From Treponema sp. (GTDB lineage Bacteria; Spirochaetota; Spirochaetia; Treponematales; Treponemataceae): 10,051 nucleotides of DNA. Position 1 is the stretch's first letter, and each line of letters begins with the position of its first letter. The translations under genes and the position numbers were made by a program. Under the pieces are notes generated by a model. That model was not told the origin of the DNA and did no database searches. It saw only the letters and a list, made by a program, of their open reading frames with translations. Positions 1 to 5,537 of this stretch are shown piece after piece. The DNA is taken from assembly GCA_018384055.1 (NCBI GenBank), contig JAHAZL010000001.1:1-10051 (forward strand), given 5' to 3'.

Positions 1-655
1 CTTCAACAGCCATGTTGCAGATTGTCATGCGTTCTTCCATGGACATTGCATCTACTACAGGACCTGTAAATTCAGTTACACAGTTTGTAGCACCGTTGAC
101 ACCGATCTGACCGATGAGGAAGAGGATTACATCCTTTGCGTAAACACCTTCCTTAAGCTTTCCGTTCAATACGAATTTGATTGCTTTTGGTTCGCGGAAT
201 GAACATACACCCTTGAGGATACCAACTTCAAGGTCAGTTGTTCCCACACCTGCTGCGAATGCACCAAAGGCACCGTGTGTACAAGTATGGCTGTCTCCCA
301 TGATTACTGTAAAGCCAGGGCGTACAAATCCTTTTTCTGGGAAGATTGCATGACATACACCGTTAGCACCGATGTCAAAGAAGTCCTTAATGTCGTTGCG
401 GTTAGCCCATTCGCGAAGAATCTTTTCCTGCATAGCACATTTTGAGTCCTTTGCAGGAGTTACATGGTCAATTACTGCCTTGATCTTTGTTGCATCAAAA
501 ACTCTATCCTTTCCGCGTTCAACAAGGTCGTTGATGGCGATTGGAGTTGTGATTTCATGGCAGAATACTCTGTCGAGCTTTAGGATATTTGTACCTTCAA
601 ATGGTTTTTCAACCATGTGTGATTCGAAAATTTTCTGAGCAATAGTCTTTCCCAT
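1..655 (-). CDS. leuC: 3-isopropylmalate dehydratase large subunit, LeuC/HacA type (3' end cut by window)
   Basis: This is the N-terminal 218 residues of an aconitase-superfamily large subunit; the rest lies beyond base 1. The family isomerises 2-isopropylmalate to 3-isopropylmalate in leucine synthesis, or homocitrate-type acids, using a 4Fe-4S cluster and a separate small subunit. The sequence shows GVCHAIFPEKG (99-109) and the signature GDSHTCTHGAFGAFAAGVGT (120-139). C125 in HTC is conserved; the remaining cluster cysteines expected further on are outside the window. The start (MGKTIAQKIF) is fixed by an AGGAG Shine-Dalgarno at 663-667. The compact beginning resembles the roughly 420-residue LeuC/HacA form of Clostridia, Thermotoga and archaea, so about half is missing. 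It has its own promoter at 693-721. Isopropylmalate cannot be separated from homoaconitate or dimethylmalate as substrate from this half; the small subunit usually decides. Family assignment is firm, substrate less so. Confidence 0.93.
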   Translation of the reverse strand, partial: MGKTIAQKIFESHMVEKPFEGTNILKLDRVFCHEITTPIAINDLVERGKDRVFDATKIKAVIDHVTPAKDSKCAMQEKILREWANRNDIKDFFDIGANGVCHAIFPEKGFVRPGFTVIMGDSHTCTHGAFGAFAAGVGTTDLEVGILKGVCSFREPKAIKFVLNGKLKEGVYAKDVILFLIGQIGVNGATNCVTEFTGPVVDAMSMEERMTICNMAVE

Positions 656-678
656 AACTTTTCTCCTGTATGTGATTC

Positions 679-713
679 TTAAGTATTTTTAAAGTATATT
701 TAATAATACTTAA
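679..713. promoter_or_regulatory. Inverted repeat around the leuC -10 (candidate operator)
   Basis: TTAAGTATT (679-687) and AATACTTAA (705-713) are perfect 9-bp inverted arms separated by 17 bp. The -10 hexamer lies between them, and another AAGTAT copy sits at 692-697. The arms cover the likely transcription start and the promoter spacer, the usual position for a repressor site. No regulator is encoded nearby, and AT-rich sequence can give such repeats by chance, so confidence is moderate. Confidence 0.45.
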
Positions 714-721
714 AAAATCAA
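693..721 (-). promoter_or_regulatory. Promoter of leuC
   Basis: On the minus strand a -35 TTGATT (716-721) and a -10 TATACT (693-698) are separated by exactly 17 bp, with the leuC start about 38 nt below the -10 and an AGGAG ribosome site at 663-667. This is a standard sigma70-type arrangement in an AT-rich gap. Transcription should start near 686. Confidence 0.7.
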
Positions 722-734
722 GTGCTTAAATCAT

Positions 735-837
735 AAAAAAAAGAGGCTGTCCAATAAGTATGAGTCATTGCCGTGCTCGACACGGCAATCTCTTGTATTG
801 CAATTAAATGGATTTTTTGAACTTATTGGGCATTCCC
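735..837 (-). terminator. Nested stem-loop with T-run after the hydroxyacid dehydrogenase gene
   Basis: Read on the minus strand, an outer stem CCAATAAGT/ACTTATTGG (821-829 with 751-759, nine perfect pairs, extended by further pairs with mismatches to about 743/837) encloses a perfect 9-bp hairpin ATTGCCGTG-CTCGA-CACGGCAAT (767-789). It is followed by eight Ts (735-742). It lies 13 nt or more below the dehydrogenase stop and before the leuC promoter, so it can end that transcript. The outer arm GAGGCTGTCCAATAAGT also resembles insertion-sequence ends, so the same stretch may be a small repeat element. Confidence 0.5.
767..789. repeat. Perfect 9-bp palindrome with CTCGA loop
   Basis: ATTGCCGTG (767-775) and CACGGCAAT (781-789) form a GC-richer perfect hairpin in otherwise AT-rich intergenic DNA. 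The look is that of a dispersed palindromic (REP-like) repeat; the first nine bases TCATTGCCG (765-773) recur just after the phosphorylase stop (9738-9746). Copy number in the genome cannot be judged here. Confidence 0.5.
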
Positions 838-849
838 TTTTATGTTTCC

Positions 850-1794
850 CTAACTTACCACGTTCTGTGGTTTTCCCTCTATCCAGCACTTTAGGTTCTC
901 GACTACCACATCAAGCAGCCTTTGCCTTGTTTCAACAGCTGCCCATGCGATGTGTGGAGTTATAATGGAATTTTTTGCAGTCAGAAGGGGATTTCCGTCC
1001 TTCATTGGTTCTTCGCTGACTACATCTGCCGCATACCCCGCAATTGTCCCGTTGTTAAGGGCTTCTGCAAGATCTTTCTCGTTTACAAGAAGTCCTCTTG
1101 CTGTGTTTATGAGGTATGCTGATTTTTTCATCAGGGGAAGGGTAGTTCTATTGATTACTTCCCTTGTATTGTCTGTCAATGGTGCATGGAGAGTAATGAA
1201 ATCAGCTTCATTGAGCAAAGTTGAAAAATCCACGGGATTTTCAATGTCTGGTTTTGGAGTTCTTGTGCAGACAATTACTTTCATGCCAAAAGCATTTGCA
1301 ATCTGAGCAACACGGCGACCAATTGAACCGTAGCCGTAGATGCCAAGAGTTTTTCCTTCAAGTTCGATTAGGGGAGTTTTCCAGTAGCAGAAATCGGGGC
1401 ATTTGACCCAGTCCTTGTTTTTTACGCTTTCATTGTGAAGGGCAGGACGGCTTGCAAATTCAGTAATGTAAGCAAAAACCATCTGTGCAACACCGGCAGT
1501 TGAATAGCTTGGAACATTAGTTACCGTAACATTATGTTTTTTACAGGCATCAAGGTCTATGACATTGTATCCGGTTGCCTGAACCCCTATGTATTTAAGG
1601 TTAGGACACTTTGAAAGGACATCTTCTGTAATGTTGATTTTATTTAGGAGGATAGCATCGCTGTCACCGATTCTTGAAACTACTTCTTCCGGAAGTGTGC
1701 GTGGATACACCGTAAGAGACCCAAATTCTTCTACTTGAGACCAAGAAAGATCTCCAGGGTTGAGTGCGTTGCCGTCTAAAACTGTGATTTTCAT
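850..1794 (-). CDS. D-2-hydroxyacid dehydrogenase, glycerate dehydrogenase/hydroxypyruvate reductase-like
   Basis: A 314-residue NAD(P)-dependent D-isomer-specific 2-hydroxyacid dehydrogenase, normal length for the family. Such cytoplasmic enzymes interconvert a 2-oxoacid and its D-2-hydroxyacid, for example hydroxypyruvate and glycerate. Visible marks are the N-terminal segment ending ATGYNVIDLDAC (73-84), the Rossmann loop GYGSIG (154-159), and the catalytic triad R233 (NTARG), E262 (SEEP) and H281 (TPHIAWAA). The second Rossmann strand ends CTRTPKP, with R178 where NAD-preferring members usually have Asp, so NADPH use is possible. The start MKITVLDG matches family starts, but its ribosome site is weak (only AGG near 1805). 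It begins 16 nt after the 69-aa gene and is probably co-transcribed and translationally coupled to it. The exact substrate is not determinable; hydroxypyruvate is the best guess. Confidence 0.9.
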   Translation of the reverse strand: MKITVLDGNALNPGDLSWSQVEEFGSLTVYPRTLPEEVVSRIGDSDAILLNKINITEDVLSKCPNLKYIGVQATGYNVIDLDACKKHNVTVTNVPSYSTAGVAQMVFAYITEFASRPALHNESVKNKDWVKCPDFCYWKTPLIELEGKTLGIYGYGSIGRRVAQIANAFGMKVIVCTRTPKPDIENPVDFSTLLNEADFITLHAPLTDNTREVINRTTLPLMKKSAYLINTARGLLVNEKDLAEALNNGTIAGYAADVVSEEPMKDGNPLLTAKNSIITPHIAWAAVETRQRLLDVVVENLKCWIEGKPQNVVS

Positions 1795-1810
1795 TCTGTT
1801 AAATCAGGAA

Positions 1811-2020
1811 TCAACCTAATACCATTACACCAGTAGAATTAATTGCGTTGGTGATTGCATCTTCAACTCCAGCTGTGCCTTCGTCAAAGTCAACACAAAC
1901 CTGGCATTTTGCTGCAGAAGAAACGCAGCCGGTAACACCTGCTACAGCCTTTACTGCTGCATCTACCTTTGCTGCTGTTGCATCATCGTCCATTCCTGTT
2001 ACATAGATTTTCTTCTGCAT
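1811..2020 (-). CDS. Small heavy-metal-associated (HMA)-like domain protein lacking the CxxC
   Basis: A 69-residue single-domain protein. The order strand (KKIYVTGM), helix (ATAAKVDAAVKAVAGV), strand (GCVSSAA), strand (KCQVCVDFDE), helix (GVEDAITNAINSTG), strand (VMVLG) matches the ferredoxin-like fold of copper chaperones and HMA domains. In canonical HMA domains the first loop is MxCxxC; here M10 is kept but followed by DDDATA, with no cysteine. Instead C32, C39 and C42 (the last two as CQVC) lie on the central strands. It may therefore not carry metal in the usual way. Start is supported by AGGAGA at 2027-2032. It heads a two-gene unit with the dehydrogenase and lies directly behind a promoter overlapped by an inverted repeat. 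Function unknown; the fold assignment is an inference from pattern only. Confidence 0.75.
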   Translation of the reverse strand: MQKKIYVTGMDDDATAAKVDAAVKAVAGVTGCVSSAAKCQVCVDFDEGTAGVEDAITNAINSTGVMVLG

Positions 2021-2043
2021 ACATATTCTCCTAAAATATGAGT

Positions 2044-2070
2044 TAAGTTTATAACAAGAGTATAAACTTA
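2044..2070. promoter_or_regulatory. Perfect 10-bp inverted repeat over the -10 and start site (candidate operator)
   Basis: TAAGTTTATA (2044-2053) and TATAAACTTA (2061-2070) are exact inverted arms with a 7-bp spacer. One arm overlaps the -10 hexamer of the operon and the other covers the predicted transcription start, about 25-50 nt before the start codon. This is the placement of a repressor site for a dimeric regulator; the regulator is not in this window. Confidence 0.55.
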
Positions 2071-2087
2071 GTTAAAAAAGAATTCAA
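2059..2087 (-). promoter_or_regulatory. Promoter of the HMA-like/dehydrogenase operon
   Basis: On the minus strand -35 TTGAAT (2082-2087) and -10 TATACT (2059-2064) are spaced 17 bp apart. Predicted start of transcription is near 2052, giving a leader of about 30 nt that contains AGGAG at 2028-2032. No convincing terminator follows rlmN, so read-through from upstream is also possible. Confidence 0.7.
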
Positions 2088-2129
2088 TAATAATTTGGAT
2101 TAAAGTTCTGTTACTTTATTGAAATATCC

Positions 2130-3161
2130 TTAAGTTTCCTGCTGTGCTTGTGATCTTCCAAGTTGGCCGCAGGCCCCTCCGATTTTTTCACCTCGGCGTG
2201 TCCTTAAGTTTACATTAAGGTTTGCCTGTTCAAGCATTTTGACAAATGATTTTACTTCATCTGCCGATGGAGTTGTGAAATCAAGTCCAGGAACAGGATT
2301 CCAAGGAATAAGGTTGATGTATACATCAAGACCTTTTGCAAAACCAATGAGGCGATCCGCACTTTCTCTCCCTGTATTCTTCCCGGAAAGAAGGGCTGCT
2401 TCAAGGGTTACTCTTTTCCCTGTTTTTTCAATGAAATAAGCAATGGCTTTTTTGAGTTCGGAAAGTGGATTTCCTGCTGTTACTGGCATCAGTTCTTTTC
2501 TGAGTTCTTCGTCTGCAGTGGTAAGGGAAATGGCTAGCCTCATTTTAGGGCCGTTGTTTGCAAGTTCATAGATTCCCTTTACAAGTCCACAGGTGCTCAA
2601 AGTGATTCTTCTGCTGCTCAAAGCCCTTCCTTTAGGATCTGTCAAAATTGCAACTGCCTTTCTGATGGAATCAAGGTTCTGGAAAGGTTCTCCCATTCCC
2701 ATGAATACGATGTTGTCCAATTTTCCTGCTTCTTTTTCCATATAAAGGAATTCTTCAACGATTTCGCCAGGAGTAAGGTTTCGACCAAGTCCAAGCTGTC
2801 CGGTCTGGCAGAAAGCACATTTCATTGCGCATCCAGCCTGGCAGCTTACGCAAGCGGTTTTCCTTCCTTCCTTGTCTGTGAGTAGAACTGTTTCAATTGC
2901 GCGTCCGTCATGGAGTGTAATCTGAAGTTTAATTGTACCGTCTGGGTCTTTTAGTACTTCTGAAACTGAAGAGGATCGGAGAAGTGCCGATTCTGAAAGT
3001 TTCTCCCTTGTTGCCTTGTCAATGTTTGTCATTTCAACAAAAGATTCTACGCCCTTAGCAATCCATTCGTAAATCTGTTTGGCACGGAAAGATGGCTTTA
3101 ACTGGAATCTTGTAGAAATTTCTTCTGGTGTAAGACCTGTAAGAACTGTTTTATCTGACAT
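2130..3161 (-). CDS. rlmN: Dual-specificity 23S rRNA/tRNA adenine C2-methyltransferase RlmN
   Basis: Radical-SAM enzyme that methylates C2 of A2503 in 23S rRNA, and A37 in some tRNAs in studied bacteria. With the start at 3161 (MSDKTVLTGLTPEEI) it has 343 residues, normal for the family. The 4Fe-4S motif CAMKCAFC gives C111, C115 and C118; the conserved C104 of CVSCQ precedes it; GMGEP and SRRITLSTCG follow; the C-terminal ACGQL holds C331, equivalent to the methyl-carrying cysteine (C355 in E. coli). The open frame extends upstream to an ATG at 3278, but those 39 residues do not look like RlmN and that ATG follows directly on the T-run of a terminator. A TATAAT at 3255-3260 would start transcription below it. 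No clear Shine-Dalgarno precedes 3161, so the exact start is less certain than the function. Confidence 0.95.
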   Translation of the reverse strand: MSDKTVLTGLTPEEISTRFQLKPSFRAKQIYEWIAKGVESFVEMTNIDKATREKLSESALLRSSSVSEVLKDPDGTIKLQITLHDGRAIETVLLTDKEGRKTACVSCQAGCAMKCAFCQTGQLGLGRNLTPGEIVEEFLYMEKEAGKLDNIVFMGMGEPFQNLDSIRKAVAILTDPKGRALSSRRITLSTCGLVKGIYELANNGPKMRLAISLTTADEELRKELMPVTAGNPLSELKKAIAYFIEKTGKRVTLEAALLSGKNTGRESADRLIGFAKGLDVYINLIPWNPVPGLDFTTPSADEVKSFVKMLEQANLNVNLRTRRGEKIGGACGQLGRSQAQQET

Positions 3162-3254
3162 GTTTATTTTTATATCAGAAAAACGTTTTTGTTTCCATAA
3201 TGAAGAATTAAAAGGTACCGGATTGGCATTTGAAAAAGACTTGCATTTTGCAAA

Positions 3255-3260
3255 ATTATA
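3255..3260 (-). promoter_or_regulatory. Candidate -10 for rlmN
   Basis: A perfect TATAAT on the minus strand lies between the upstream terminator and the preferred rlmN start. The matching -35 is poor: TTTTTA at 3278-3283 with 17 bp spacing, or TTGAAT at only 8 bp. If used, RNA would begin near 3248, leaving a leader of almost 90 nt and excluding the ATG at 3278. Confidence 0.4.
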
Positions 3261-3278
3261 GTTTTCATATTCAACCAT

Positions 3279-3307
3279 AAAAAAAGTCCCGATGTTGTCA
3301 TCGGGAC
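3279..3307 (-). terminator. Intrinsic terminator after the TPR operon
   Basis: On the minus strand GTCCCGATG-ACAA-CATCGGGAC (3286-3307) forms a perfect 9-bp, GC-rich stem with a 4-nt loop, followed immediately by seven Ts (3279-3285). It begins 6 nt beyond the stop of the TPR gene. Confidence 0.9.
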
Positions 3308-3313
3308 CCTTCC

Positions 3314-4465
3314 TTACATGGCCTTTACCTGATTAACATATTCGTTGATTGCCTGGTTGCGTATTCCAAGCGACTGGAACTGAGCAAGTATATCCAGAGC
3401 ATTCTGCTTTTTGTTCATTTTTACATAGCAGTCTGCAAGATCGATGTAAAGTCTGAAATTCTTCTGGTCATCGCGAACTAATTTTGTAAGGCGTTCAATG
3501 GCTTCTTCGTAGCGTCCTTCGCCTTTGCAAATGAGTGCAAGACCAAGAGCTGCATAAACATCAAAGTCAATGTCCATTGCACGGTTATAATATTCTGTTG
3601 CAGTCTTATAGTCGCCGGTGTTACGGTAAGCATCCCCTGTACGGGTAAGAATAACTTTGTTTTTAGGATCGATTTCAAGGATTCTGTTCCAATATTCGAT
3701 TGAACGGAACTGCTGGTTCAATCCGCGGTAGCAGTCAGCAATTCCAAAAAGTGCATAGAAGTTGCGTGGATCCTTGTCAAGCGCCTTTTCAAAATAAGGA
3801 AGCCCTTTTTCAAACGTCTTGAGCTTTCTATGGCAGTTTCCGATGGAAGTAAGAACTCGAATGTCTACATGTTCTGGATTAACATCAACCATTCGGGTCC
3901 AGTAGAAGAGGGCATCCTTGTATTCCTTGAAGTCATAGTGAAGGTGTCCCAAGCCAATTAGGGCGTAGGCGTTGTTTTCTTCCATTTCAAGAACACGAAG
4001 GTAAAGTGATTTTGATTTTTTGAAGTCACGGATTTTTCTGTATGCATCTGCAACACGGGTTAGAACAGTGATGTTTCTGTCGTCATGTATAAGATACTGT
4101 TCCCAGATTTCAATTGCCTTATGATACTGGTTGATGGCTTTATAGCAGTCTGCAAGACCAAAAAGCGCGTAGTTGTTTCCTGGATGGCATGAAAGACATT
4201 TTGAATAGTAAACGATGGCATCCTTAAAGTGAAAGCGTTTTCTTTCGCTGTCCCCAAGACCTACAAGAGCATAGTTGTTGTTTTCTTCAAGTTCAAGAAT
4301 CTTTTTAAAAGCATCAATGGCATCATCAGTTCTGTTTTCCTTGAGCAGCTGGTAGCCCTTTTTTGAAAGTTCACTGATTTCTGTTGATGAGTCGTCAGTC
4401 TTTGGAACTACAAAGTCCTGCTCAGGTGCTGCATCGAATTCCTCGCTTTTTACTACATCCGACAT
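3314..4465 (-). CDS. Tetratricopeptide-repeat protein, about ten TPRs
   Basis: A 383-residue protein with no signal peptide or membrane segment, so probably cytoplasmic. After an acidic N-terminus (1-30) almost the whole chain is TPR: units begin near 31, 65, 99, 133, 167, 201, 237, 271, 304 and 338, each with the usual small residue/aromatic pattern. Units of one type start YALxGL (65, 99, 167, 237) and, from the third on, carry a Trp in the second helix (W121, W189, W259). They alternate with units of a second type starting LTxxxxxxR (135, 205, 273). The result is a two-TPR module of about 69 residues repeated three times. TPR proteins generally act as binding scaffolds; no enzyme domain is present and the partner is unknown. 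It is 31 nt below the 112-aa TPR-like gene, has AGAGG at 4476-4480, and is followed by a strong terminator, so the two form one operon. Exact role not recognised. Confidence 0.9.
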   Translation of the reverse strand: MSDVVKSEEFDAAPEQDFVVPKTDDSSTEISELSKKGYQLLKENRTDDAIDAFKKILELEENNNYALVGLGDSERKRFHFKDAIVYYSKCLSCHPGNNYALFGLADCYKAINQYHKAIEIWEQYLIHDDRNITVLTRVADAYRKIRDFKKSKSLYLRVLEMEENNAYALIGLGHLHYDFKEYKDALFYWTRMVDVNPEHVDIRVLTSIGNCHRKLKTFEKGLPYFEKALDKDPRNFYALFGIADCYRGLNQQFRSIEYWNRILEIDPKNKVILTRTGDAYRNTGDYKTATEYYNRAMDIDFDVYAALGLALICKGEGRYEEAIERLTKLVRDDQKNFRLYIDLADCYVKMNKKQNALDILAQFQSLGIRNQAINEYVNQVKAM

Positions 4466-4496
4466 TTTATTTTTACCTCTTTCTCCGATAGTTTTT

Positions 4497-4835
4497 TTAA
4501 TTTTCCTTTAATATAACAGACATGGCCTGCGATATTTTTTCTATTATCGGTTCACTTTTTCTTTTGTTGTGTGCCAACAGGTAGAGTTTCAGGGCTTTAA
4601 AATAAAGTTTTTTTTCGGCGTACTTGTCACCAACGCGAGTAAGCCCATCAGAGTAACCTGTAGTAATGAAGATTCTTTCAGCCATCTCAAGTTTTCCTTC
4701 GTTGAAAAGGGTGTTGGCTTTTCTGTTGAGTGCAACCTTCTGCGGATCTGACAATCCTTGTACCGGTTTGTCAGTTACCTTGATGAAATATTCATCCTGA
4801 TTGTCGTCGATTTGTTTTTTTAAATCCTCAGTCAT
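4497..4835 (-). CDS. Small TPR-like protein, probably spirochaete-conserved, function unknown
   Basis: A 112-residue soluble protein. The first 30 residues are charged (DLKKQIDDNQDEYF). From 34 to 89 two helical hairpins resemble TPRs: ALNRKANTLFNEGKLEMAER (36-55), then RVGDKYAEKKLYFKALKLYL (67-86), joined by ITTGYSDGLT. The TTGYSDGL segment looks like a conserved signature and I believe related proteins occur in other treponemes, though I could not search. No signal peptide. It is the first gene of an operon with the 383-aa TPR protein, suggesting a shared complex or process. The promoter -10 ends 15 nt before the start codon, so the leader is only about nine nt and holds just a weak GAGA. 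No catalytic motif is visible. Confidence 0.8.
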   Translation of the reverse strand: MTEDLKKQIDDNQDEYFIKVTDKPVQGLSDPQKVALNRKANTLFNEGKLEMAERIFITTGYSDGLTRVGDKYAEKKLYFKALKLYLLAHNKRKSEPIIEKISQAMSVILKEN

Positions 4836-4850
4836 TCTCTACTTACATCC

Positions 4851-4878
4851 ATTGTAAACTCAGTTGTACATTTGTCAA
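4851..4878 (-). promoter_or_regulatory. Strong promoter of the TPR operon
   Basis: A consensus -35 TTGACA (4873-4878) and -10 TACAAT (4851-4856) on the minus strand are 16 bp apart. The predicted start of RNA is about 4844, only some nine bases before the ATG at 4835. It is the best sigma70 match in the minus-strand half of the window. Confidence 0.75.
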
Positions 4879-4919
4879 GAAATATTTAATTATCCTTAAA
4901 TATGATGGAATTTCCCCTT

Positions 4920-4962
4920 GCAGCAGAAAAGCGAATGTTTTTAACCTTGGCTTTTCTGCTGC
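4920..4962. repeat. Perfect 13-bp inverted repeat across the rsmD stop codon
   Basis: GCAGCAGAAAAGC (4920-4932) and GCTTTTCTGCTGC (4950-4962) are exact inverted copies separated by 17 bp. One arm codes for the last residues of RsmD (EQQKS) and the stop codon lies in the loop. No T-run follows on either strand, so it is not a standard intrinsic terminator. It could still stop or stabilise the ankyrin-rsmD mRNA 3' end. Confidence 0.6.
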
Positions 4963-5534
4963 TCTTGGGCAACATCCTCTGTCTTTGTTTCGTAGGCATA
5001 GAAATTAACGATTGATCTTCCGTAAACCCTTTTGTCTACAAGAACAAGGTTTCCTATTTTGTCAGGCAACGCATCTTCTTCTGGATAGTGAATGAGAAGC
5101 CGCCCATGTTCCTTGAGCATCATTTTTGTTCCCGCTGTTTCAATAAGTTCTTTCCTGAACTTATATGGGAAAGGTGGGTCCATGAAAATGTAGTCAAATT
5201 TTTCCTTGCATCTCTTCAAATATAGTTCAACAGCCATAAAATGACATTTGATTCGGACACCAACTTCTTCCGCCATCTTAACATTCTGAAAAACAATCTT
5301 TGCCTTGGATTTGTCCATTTCACAAAGAGAAACATCTGTTGCTCCGTGAGAGACTGCTTCCAATGCAATTGTTCCCGAGCCTGAAAATAAATCAAGAAAT
5401 GATTTGCCTTCAAGAACAGGATCCAGGATTGCAAAAACGGACTCACGCATTTTGTCCATGGCAGGTCTGATTGCCATTTTACCGTATGGTGTTTCCGTAA
5501 ACCTGCCTTTAAGTTTTCCGCCTGTAATTCTCAT
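4941..5534 (-). CDS. rsmD: 16S rRNA (guanine966-N2)-methyltransferase RsmD
   Basis: A 197-residue SAM-dependent methyltransferase that modifies G966 of 16S rRNA during assembly of the small ribosomal subunit. The N-terminal RITGGKLKGR (2-11) and RPAMDKMRESVFAIL (23-37) are family hallmarks, followed by the SAM-binding FLDLFSGSGTIALEA (46-60), the acidic ribose-binding strand CEMD (71-74), and the catalytic DPPF (119-122). Length is typical; the final EDVAQEQQKSQG is a polar tail. It starts 3 nt after the stop of the ankyrin-protein gene with no clear Shine-Dalgarno of its own (only AAAGT in the upstream gene end), which suggests translational coupling. A 13-bp inverted repeat spans its stop codon. 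Confidence 0.95.
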   Translation of the reverse strand: MRITGGKLKGRFTETPYGKMAIRPAMDKMRESVFAILDPVLEGKSFLDLFSGSGTIALEAVSHGATDVSLCEMDKSKAKIVFQNVKMAEEVGVRIKCHFMAVELYLKRCKEKFDYIFMDPPFPYKFRKELIETAGTKMMLKEHGRLLIHYPEEDALPDKIGNLVLVDKRVYGRSIVNFYAYETKTEDVAQEQQKSQG

Positions 5535-5537
5535 TTT

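Noticed and set aside
372..638. Plus-strand open frame of 88 codons
   Set aside because: It lies wholly opposite the clearly recognisable leuC coding sequence and its translation resembles no family.
743..837. A complete insertion sequence
   Set aside because: There is no transposase and the right end matches the left only partly; at most a small repeat element or remnant.
768..965. Plus-strand open frame of 65 codons starting in the palindrome
   Set aside because: It runs from the terminator palindrome into the dehydrogenase antisense and has no ribosome site.
2093..2129. Terminator after rlmN
   Set aside because: Only a 5-bp AAAGT/ACTTT hairpin with no T-run is present.
3162..3278. N-terminal 39-residue extension of RlmN
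   Set aside because: It starts on a terminator T-run, has no ribosome site, contains a TATAAT, and its residues do not resemble the family.
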